In this document: positions 7,524 to 12,049 of the stretch, one piece after another
Position numbering within the stretch: position 1 is the stretch's first letter
How the letters are laid out: each line of letters opens with the position of its first letter
From: Candidatus Kapaibacterium sp.
GTDB taxonomy: Bacteria > Bacteroidota > Ignavibacteria > Kapaibacteriales > HRBIN21
Assembly: GCA_025055465.1 (NCBI GenBank)
Contig: JANWXA010000036.1
Location: 1-12,049, forward strand
Length of the DNA stretch: 12,049 nucleotides
Direction: 5' to 3'
Translations under genes and position numbers: made by a program
The notes under the pieces: model-generated
Databases searched by the model: none
Told to the model about the DNA's origin: nothing
The model's input: the letters and a program-made list of their open reading frames with translations, nothing else

Positions 7524-7596
7524 TGCTCCCTGGGGGATTCGAACCCCCGACCCGCGGATTAAGAGTCCGCTGCTCTCCCAGCTGAGCTAAGGGAGC
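7524..7596 (-). tRNA. tRNA-Lys (anticodon CTT)
   Basis: This 73-nt cloverleaf folds fully. The acceptor is GCTCCCT paired with AGGGAGC, with discriminator A73. The D arm is GCTC/GAGC, and the anticodon stem is GCGGA/TCCGC around the loop CTCTTAA, giving anticodon CTT. The variable loop has 5 nt, and the T arm is GGGGG-TTCGAAT-CCCCC. CCA is not encoded: the bases after A73 are CCG. The small membrane protein gene follows 21 bp downstream on the same strand. Confidence 0.97.
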
Positions 7597-7608
7597 ATTA
7601 CAAAATTA
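7597..7608 (-). promoter_or_regulatory. Candidate -7 promoter box of tRNA-Lys (TAATTTTG)
   Basis: TAATTTTG (7608-7601, minus strand) matches the Bacteroidota -7 consensus TAnnTTTG exactly. It would place the transcription start at or within a base or two of the tRNA 5' end at 7596. No good TTTG element is seen about 20 bp upstream (TCTT there), so the assignment is tentative. Confidence 0.4.
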
Positions 7609-7666
7609 CGTTCCCCCTGTAGATTCTGAAGACGCCTTTGCCCGTACCGCTGTATCAAGGCCTGAT

Positions 7667-7695
7667 TTGCCCCAGACATCCTAAATTTGTATTTA
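7667..7695 (+). promoter_or_regulatory. Candidate promoter of the feoAB-kinase operon
   Basis: Two readings are possible. A sigma70-like pair is TTGCCC (7667-7672), a 17-bp spacer and TATTTA (7690-7695). A Bacteroidota-like -7 box is TAAATTTG (7682-7689), matching TAnnTTTG. Either would give a short leader before the feoA ATG at 7718. Both readings overlap the palindrome at 7681-7696. Confidence 0.45.
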
Positions 7696-7696
7696 G
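7681..7696. promoter_or_regulatory. Palindromic candidate operator upstream of feoA
   Basis: CTAAATTTGTATTTAG has perfect 6-bp arms (CTAAAT / ATTTAG) around TTGT. It covers both candidate -10/-7 boxes of the iron-uptake operon, the position expected of a repressor site. An iron-responsive regulator (Fur or DtxR/IdeR family) is the natural guess, but the sequence is not a textbook box of either, and no regulator gene is nearby. Confidence 0.45.
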
Positions 7697-7717
7697 TCTG
7701 AATTGCACACATCCAAA

Positions 7718-7996
7718 ATGCCGTCGCTCTCGACTGCACAGGAAATACCATTGAGCCAGATCCCGCTCTATCATCCCGTCGTTGTCAGTCGGTACAGCGG
7801 AGATCACTCCTTCATTGAGCGTTTCCGCGAGCTTGGTCTTACACATGGCACTCAACTAATTGTATGCCGCCGAGCTCCATTAGGAGGAAGCATCGAGGTT
7901 GAGTGTCGCGGCGCCCGGTTGGGGTTGCGTCTCCAGGAAGCAGCGATGATCTACGTGCGATGTGCCCACACCCAGAATGGGAACGGTAAGCTCTGA
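7718..7996 (+). CDS. feoA: FeoA, ferrous iron transport accessory protein
   Basis: The 92-residue protein holds a complete FeoA SH3-like domain from about residue 12 (IPLSQIPLYHPV) through RFRELGLTHGTQLIV and APLGGSIEVECRGARLGLR to EAAMIYV at about 80-86. The RxRELGLxxGT and PLGG patterns are diagnostic of FeoA and related DtxR C-terminal domains. FeoA is a small cytosolic protein thought to bind the cytoplasmic G-protein part of FeoB and modulate Fe2+ uptake. The gene overlaps feoB by 20 bp, the normal arrangement. ATG 7718 was chosen over an in-frame TTG at 7703 because the five extra residues are not part of the domain. No clear Shine-Dalgarno precedes either start. Confidence 0.93.
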   Translation: MPSLSTAQEIPLSQIPLYHPVVVSRYSGDHSFIERFRELGLTHGTQLIVCRRAPLGGSIEVECRGARLGLRLQEAAMIYVRCAHTQNGNGKL

Positions 7997-9857
7997 GACG
8001 CGTTCCCCTCACACCGTTGCCCTTGTAGGACTCCCCAATAGCGGCAAATCCACGCTTTTCAACGCCCTGACCGGACTGCGGCAGCGCACGGCGAACTATC
8101 CGGGAGTGACTATAGAGCCCCTTATCGGGCATTTTCAACGTGACGGCCGTGCCATAGTGGTAGTGGATCTACCTGGCATTTACAGCCTTTCCCCCAAGAC
8201 AGAAGACGAACGCCTCGCGATTGAGTTCCTGCACGGACGGCTACCGGGTGGGCCCTCCCCAGAGCGCCTGATTGTCGTTATTGATGCCACCCAGTTAGAG
8301 CGAGGCCTCACCTTGGTATCCTGGCTAGCACGCCTCCATTTACCTACCGCTCTCGTCATTACAATGATAGACGAGCTCAAGGCCCGCGGCGGCATCCTGG
8401 ACACCGAAGAGATAGAGCGCCGGTTAGGCATACCCGTCTTCACTGTCGTAGGGCGGAAAGGGCTTGGGGTCGAAGAGCTGCGTCACTCACTGCTCCGATG
8501 GGAGCCCTGGGGTATTCCCCTTCTCGACATATCACCTGACGCCAGCATAGAGGAGCGATACGAATGGGCACGTGAACTGTCCTATCGTGTCCTCCATCTG
8601 CCACGGCCGGACATTCGTTCCGAACGTATAGATCGGGTCGTACTGCACCCAGTGGCAGGGCTTCTGATCTTCGGACTGGTCATGTTAGTGTTTTTCCAGA
8701 CCATCTTCACCGTTGCCCAGCCCGCAATGGGTGCCATAGAGAATGCGATCGGCTGGCTTCAAGGGCTTATAGAGGCCTGGCTTCCTGAAGGCATTGTGCG
8801 GAACTTTATCTCTCGCGGTCTCCTCAATGGTGTCGGGGCAGTTTTGGTGTTCTTGCCGCAAATCATGCTGCTGTATTTCCTGATGACGATACTGGAGGAT
8901 AGCGGCTACTTCGCCCGCGCCGCTTTCTTGGTGGACCGGTTGCTGGGAACTTTCGGGTTGCAAGGGCGCTCGTTCATCCCAATTCTGGGGGGATTCGCTT
9001 GCGCTATCCCAGCTCTCCTGTCTACTCGGGTGATTCCCTCGTGGCAGGAAAGACTTGCCACGATGCTCATCATTCCACTCATGACCTGCTCGGCACGGTT
9101 GCCTGTGTATACAGTACTGATTGCTGCCACGATCCCACCAGTCTCTCTCGGGGGGATGCTCTCACTCCAAGCCCTTGTGATGATGGGGCTGTATCTACTT
9201 GGAGCAGCTACAGGGCTCATAGTGGCATGGCTCCTGCGCCACACACTCCTGCGTGGAGCTAAAGCTCCCTTCGTGGTAGAGTTCCCGCCGTACCGACTCC
9301 CGACATGGCGGAACGTGCTTGGGCATACTTGGAGCAGCGGACGTCAATTTCTGCACACAGCCGGCACCGTTATCTTGGTGCTTTCCCTTGTGCTCTGGAT
9401 ATTGACAGAAATCCCCCCAGTGGAGCCTCCACCGGAGACACCTCCCCTGGAAGCCCAGCGCCTGCAACTGGAGGGATCGCTGGCGGGTCAGCTCGGACAT
9501 CTCTTGCAGCCCGTTTTCGCTCCGCTCGGGTTCGACTGGAAAATTACCATAGCACTGCTGGGAAGTTTTGCCGCCCGCGAGGTCTTTGTCTCGTTTATGG
9601 GGCAACTCTACGCTGTCGATAGAGAAGCATCCGGGGATACTCTCCGTGAGGCATTGGCACAGGCAATCCCATTGCCCGTTGCCGTAAGCGTGCTGATTTT
9701 CTACGTTTATGCCTTACAGTGTATCTCTACCATGGCCGTGCTCCGGCAGGAGAGTGGTTCGTGGCGATGGCCTCTACTGGCCTTTGGCTACACATTTGCC
9801 TTAGCCTATGGGATGAGCTTCACGGCGTATCACCTCCTCCAATGGCTGCTGTACTAA
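7977..9857 (+). CDS. feoB: FeoB, ferrous iron permease with N-terminal GTPase
   Basis: This 626-residue inner-membrane Fe2+ transporter lies toward the short end of the family but is complete. N-terminal G domain: G1 GLPNSGKS (18-25), G2 YPGVT (41-45), G3 DLPG (64-67), G4 TMID (129-132) in place of NxxD, and G5 near 157-162 (VVGRKG). A helical linker follows, and membrane segments begin at about 222. Both gate regions are present: FACAIPALLSTR (340-351) with MTCSARLPVY (369-378), and FAAREVFVSFMG (531-542). Cys342, Cys371 and Cys582 match the three conserved pore-region cysteines of E. coli FeoB. A Pro-rich loop (479-490) interrupts the membrane part. ATG 7977 lies inside the end of feoA; GTG 7962 is a possible longer start. 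The 3' end overlaps the kinase gene by 16 bp. Confidence 0.96.
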   Translation: MGTVSSETRSPHTVALVGLPNSGKSTLFNALTGLRQRTANYPGVTIEPLIGHFQRDGRAIVVVDLPGIYSLSPKTEDERLAIEFLHGRLPGGPSPERLIVVIDATQLERGLTLVSWLARLHLPTALVITMIDELKARGGILDTEEIERRLGIPVFTVVGRKGLGVEELRHSLLRWEPWGIPLLDISPDASIEERYEWARELSYRVLHLPRPDIRSERIDRVVLHPVAGLLIFGLVMLVFFQTIFTVAQPAMGAIENAIGWLQGLIEAWLPEGIVRNFISRGLLNGVGAVLVFLPQIMLLYFLMTILEDSGYFARAAFLVDRLLGTFGLQGRSFIPILGGFACAIPALLSTRVIPSWQERLATMLIIPLMTCSARLPVYTVLIAATIPPVSLGGMLSLQALVMMGLYLLGAATGLIVAWLLRHTLLRGAKAPFVVEFPPYRLPTWRNVLGHTWSSGRQFLHTAGTVILVLSLVLWILTEIPPVEPPPETPPLEAQRLQLEGSLAGQLGHLLQPVFAPLGFDWKITIALLGSFAAREVFVSFMGQLYAVDREASGDTLREALAQAIPLPVAVSVLIFYVYALQCISTMAVLRQESGSWRWPLLAFGYTFALAYGMSFTAYHLLQWLLY

Positions 9858-10711
9858 AGCCGGTCTACGTTGGCGCCGACATCGGCGGAACAAAGACGCT
9901 CGTCGTTGCGTGTGATCCTGAGCCCCGGGAACTCCGCCGCCAAGGCTTTCTCACACCAATTGAACTTTCAGCAGGGTTGCAGCAACTCACCAGCGCCATA
10001 GAATCTGTGGCTGATGGAGCTCGCATTGCCGCCATCGGCGTCAGCATCGGCGGTCCAGTGGACCGGGAGCGTGGCACGGTGTCACCCCTCCACCAGCTAG
10101 AATGGCGCAATGTCCCATTACAGCGCTTCCTATCCGAACGCTTCCAATGTCCTTGCCGGATTGAAGTAGACACCAATGCGGCTGCCCTGGCAGAGTGGTA
10201 TCTGGGCGGCGTCCAGGATACTCCGCTGGTGTATCTTACTCTCAGCACCGGTATTGGTGGTGCTCTGATCACGGAGGGGAAACTTTACCGAGGGACAGGA
10301 GGATCCCACCCAGAACTGGGCCACCAAATTGTGCCAAACGAGTTTGGAGATAATGAGCCCGTCCCTTGCACCTGTGGCGCTTTCAACTGTCTGGAAGCGC
10401 TCGTTTCTGGGCGTGCCTTGGAAAAGCGATTCCAATGCCCCCCCGCTCAGCTTTCTCATGAAAACTGGGAATGCATTGGGCGCATATTGGGACACGGGCT
10501 TCGCAACATCGCTCTCCTCTATGCTCCTCGGCGTATTGTACTGGGTGGCGGGCTCGCTACGCACGCATCTCCGCACTTCCTACCCGCGGTCCACGCAATA
10601 CTGCGGCAGCACGTACACCTCGTCCCCGTGCCAGAGCTCTCCTTGAGCGTCTTAGGCTACGAAACAGCCCTCTGGGGAGCTATCGCCCTGGCTCTTGGAT
10701 ATGGGGAATGA
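9842..10711 (+). CDS. ROK-family sugar kinase (glucokinase/fructokinase-like)
   Basis: The 289-residue cytosolic protein has the full ROK plan. The phosphate-binding loop is GADIGGTKT (11-19) with Asp13. The catalytic Asp110 is in EVDTNAAALAEW, where the usual Asn before it is Val109. STGIGGALI (135-143) and SHPELGH (155-161) carry the sugar-contacting Glu158 and zinc ligand His161. The zinc finger CTCGAFNC supplies Cys176, 178 and 183. RRIVLGGGL (230-238) is the second nucleotide motif. The HPExGH form recalls fructokinases such as YdhR, but glucose or N-acetyl sugars are equally possible. There is no N-terminal helix-turn-helix, so it is an enzyme and not a NagC-type repressor. The start overlaps the end of feoB by 16 bp, so it is probably co-translated with the iron transporter, an unexpected partner. 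Confidence 0.9.
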   Translation: MAAVLKPVYVGADIGGTKTLVVACDPEPRELRRQGFLTPIELSAGLQQLTSAIESVADGARIAAIGVSIGGPVDRERGTVSPLHQLEWRNVPLQRFLSERFQCPCRIEVDTNAAALAEWYLGGVQDTPLVYLTLSTGIGGALITEGKLYRGTGGSHPELGHQIVPNEFGDNEPVPCTCGAFNCLEALVSGRALEKRFQCPPAQLSHENWECIGRILGHGLRNIALLYAPRRIVLGGGLATHASPHFLPAVHAILRQHVHLVPVPELSLSVLGYETALWGAIALALGYGE

Positions 10712-10771
10712 TACAACGACCGCACCCTCTCCTCGTACCCTGATTTCGAGCAAGCGGCGAACACCGCAGGA
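10712..10771. other. Convergent gap between the kinase gene and trxB
   Basis: Sixty bases separate two convergent stops, so transcription should end here from both sides. The only inverted repeat seen is GCGG-cgaaca-CCGC around 10754-10767, a 4-bp stem without a T tract. That is too weak to call an intrinsic terminator. Confidence 0.4.
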
Positions 10772-11761
10772 CTACCGCGGGCTACTCACCACGAAGGGCG
10801 TTTCTCCACGCGCATGCCGGAAGGCCTCTAACCACCGCTCAGCGTCCATCGCCGCCATACAGCCACTACCAGCCGCAGTAACAGCCTGGCGATAGACCTT
10901 GTCCTGAACATCCCCGCAGGCAAAGACTCCGGGTATACTGGTGTAAGTGCTGCGCACCTGCGTAATGATGTACCCTTGCTCGTCCATCTCCAGGAAGCCA
11001 CGGAAAATGTCCGTATTGGGCTGATGCCCGATTGCCACGAAGACTCCGTCGGCTGGCAGAAGCTGCTCCTCGCCGGTTCGGACGTTACGTGTGCGGATTG
11101 CCGTCAGGCGGCGTACACCGTCGCGCTGCTCACCCAGAAACTCCTCTACGACCGTGTCTAAGAGAAAGTCAATCTTTGAATTGCTGCGGACGCGCTCCTG
11201 CATGATTTTTGAGGCTCGGAACTCTTGACGTCGGTGAATGATTGTCACCCGCTGGGCAAAGCGCGTCAGGAAGAGTGCCTCCTCCATTGCGGTATCACCG
11301 CCGCCAACAACGTACACATGCCTGTCTCGGAAGAAGAACCCGTCGCACGTAGCACAGGCAGAAATGCCGTAGCCTATGTACTCTGCTTCGCCCGGAACCC
11401 CCAGCTTTTTCGCCGAGGCCCCCGTGGCGATGATAACTGTATCTGCACTATACGGTTTCCCTGTATCCGACCACAGCATGAAAGGGTAGTGGTGAAAATC
11501 CACACGAGCAATTGTTTCGTACACGGAACGAGCTCCAAACCGCTGAGCCTGGCGGCGAAAGATATCCATCAATTCCGGTCCCAAAATCCCGTGTTCAAAC
11601 CCAGGGTAGTTCTCCACCTCAGTTGTAATCGTCAGTTGCCCGCCCGGTTGCGGTCCCTCAAAGACGATGGTATCCAGGCGTGCTCGTGCCGCATAGATGG
11701 CCGCCGTCAGCCCCGCAGGACCAGCCCCGAGAATAGCAACTTCATGGTGCTCTGTCTGCAT
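10772..11761 (-). CDS. trxB: Thioredoxin reductase
   Basis: The 329-residue, low-molecular-weight NADPH-dependent thioredoxin reductase carries FAD-binding GAGPAG (12-17), then PGGQLTITTEVENYPGF (39-55), the redox-active CATC disulfide (Cys136/Cys139), the NADPH motif GGGDTA (153-158) with HRR (176-178) and FRASKIM, and the C-terminal FAD motif ACGDVQD (281-287) followed by RQAVTAAGSGCMAA. All catalytic positions are intact, so it should reduce thioredoxin in the cytosol. The chosen start, ATG 11761, gives a standard N-terminus before the FAD loop; upstream in-frame codons reach 11809 but lie inside queG coding sequence. The start overlaps the end of queG by 20 bp, so the two genes are likely co-transcribed, although their functions share only a general redox theme. 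Confidence 0.96.
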   Translation of the reverse strand: MQTEHHEVAILGAGPAGLTAAIYAARARLDTIVFEGPQPGGQLTITTEVENYPGFEHGILGPELMDIFRRQAQRFGARSVYETIARVDFHHYPFMLWSDTGKPYSADTVIIATGASAKKLGVPGEAEYIGYGISACATCDGFFFRDRHVYVVGGGDTAMEEALFLTRFAQRVTIIHRRQEFRASKIMQERVRSNSKIDFLLDTVVEEFLGEQRDGVRRLTAIRTRNVRTGEEQLLPADGVFVAIGHQPNTDIFRGFLEMDEQGYIITQVRSTYTSIPGVFACGDVQDKVYRQAVTAAGSGCMAAMDAERWLEAFRHARGETPFVVSSPR

Positions 11762-12049
11762 GGTCGCATGCACTATACTGTGAGACAACCCTTTTCCACG
11801 TCCGGGCATTCCGCTGAATACCGAAATGCTTAGGACGTTTTATTGGGCTTTTTCGGAAACGCTGCCGAAACTCCTCCGGGCTCATCTCCAGAAGGGCATC
11901 CAGCTCCAGACAGGTCTCACCCCGCCGGGGTGCAAAAGCTGGATCGTCCACAGGCTTTTGAAATCGGTTCCATGGACAGACCTCCTGACAAACATCGCAG
12001 CCGAAGAGCCAATCGCCCAGGAGCGGTCGCAGCTCGCGGGGAATCACTT
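11742..12049 (-). CDS. queG: Epoxyqueuosine reductase, C-terminal fragment (5' end off the right edge)
   Basis: The reading frame enters from the right edge and gives 101 residues before TGA 11744-11742. The GTG at 12047 is an internal valine, not the start. The stretch WLFGCDVCQEVCPWNRF holds a CxxCxxxCP 4Fe-4S motif typical of QueG, followed by LLEMSPEEFRQRFRKSPIKR and RNAR, the usual C-terminal ending of the FCB-group form. QueG is a cobalamin- and iron-sulfur-dependent enzyme that performs the last step of queuosine synthesis in the wobble position of certain tRNAs. About two thirds of the protein, including the cobalamin-binding core, is outside the window. The last 20 or so residues (after RNAR) are not family-conserved and overlap the trxB start. 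Confidence 0.88.
   Translation of the reverse strand, partial: VIPRELRPLLGDWLFGCDVCQEVCPWNRFQKPVDDPAFAPRRGETCLELDALLEMSPEEFRQRFRKSPIKRPKHFGIQRNARTWKRVVSQYSACDHADRAP

Noticed and set aside
7524..7596. Integration site (att) at the tRNA-Lys gene
   Set aside because: No integrase, duplicated tRNA end or foreign-looking segment is next to it; the neighbours are housekeeping genes.
10740..10785. Bidirectional intrinsic terminator between the kinase gene and trxB
   Set aside because: Only 4-bp stems can be found and there is no T tract on either strand.
11742..11800. Frameshift or truncation of QueG at its C-terminus
   Set aside because: The conserved domain is read through to the RNAR motif in one frame; FCB-group QueG proteins end soon after this point, so the unusual last 20 or so residues are tail variation.

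Overview
The window reads as ordinary chromosomal DNA (about 57% GC by eye) from a bacterium of the Fibrobacterota-Chlorobi-Bacteroidota group, most likely the Kapabacteria/Ignavibacteria/Chlorobi side. Three things point there. The giant exported protein combines a glycine-rich segment with seven choice-of-anchor-D (HYDIN/ASH-like) Ig repeats. There is a small two-helix membrane protein of DUF3098 type. Two candidate promoters carry TAnnTTTG boxes, the -7 element known from Bacteroidota. The lineage is inferred from gene style, because there is no rRNA here.

Left part, 1-6393, all minus strand: an apparent three-gene operon read right to left. It encodes an ALDH8A1/AmnC-type 2-aminomuconate semialdehyde dehydrogenase, a RidA-family 2-aminomuconate deaminase (AmnD/NbaF type), and then, overlapping by ATGA, a very large exported repeat protein that runs off the left edge. 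The first two are consecutive steps of the lower kynurenine/2-aminophenol pathway. The third is at least 1,507 residues long, and its coupling to catabolic genes is unexpected.

Middle, 6515-7717: a YfiH/PgeF laccase-domain protein on the plus strand meets a convergent small membrane protein gene and overlaps it by 62 bp. Upstream of that small gene lies tRNA-Lys(CTT), on the same strand. The tRNA and the feo operon diverge from a 121-bp intergenic region that carries candidate promoters for both and a 6-4-6 palindrome in front of feoA.

Right part: feoA, feoB and a ROK-family sugar kinase form a tightly overlapping plus-strand operon. FeoA and FeoB import ferrous iron; the kinase has no obvious iron role. 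Facing it on the minus strand are trxB (thioredoxin reductase) and the 3' end of queG (epoxyqueuosine reductase), overlapping by 20 bp.

I found no mobile element, CRISPR array or clearly new defence system. The most unusual object is the giant surface protein: its repeat cysteines alternate between early and late positions, a cohesin-like module lies near its visible end, and its gene is coupled to the aminomuconate genes.
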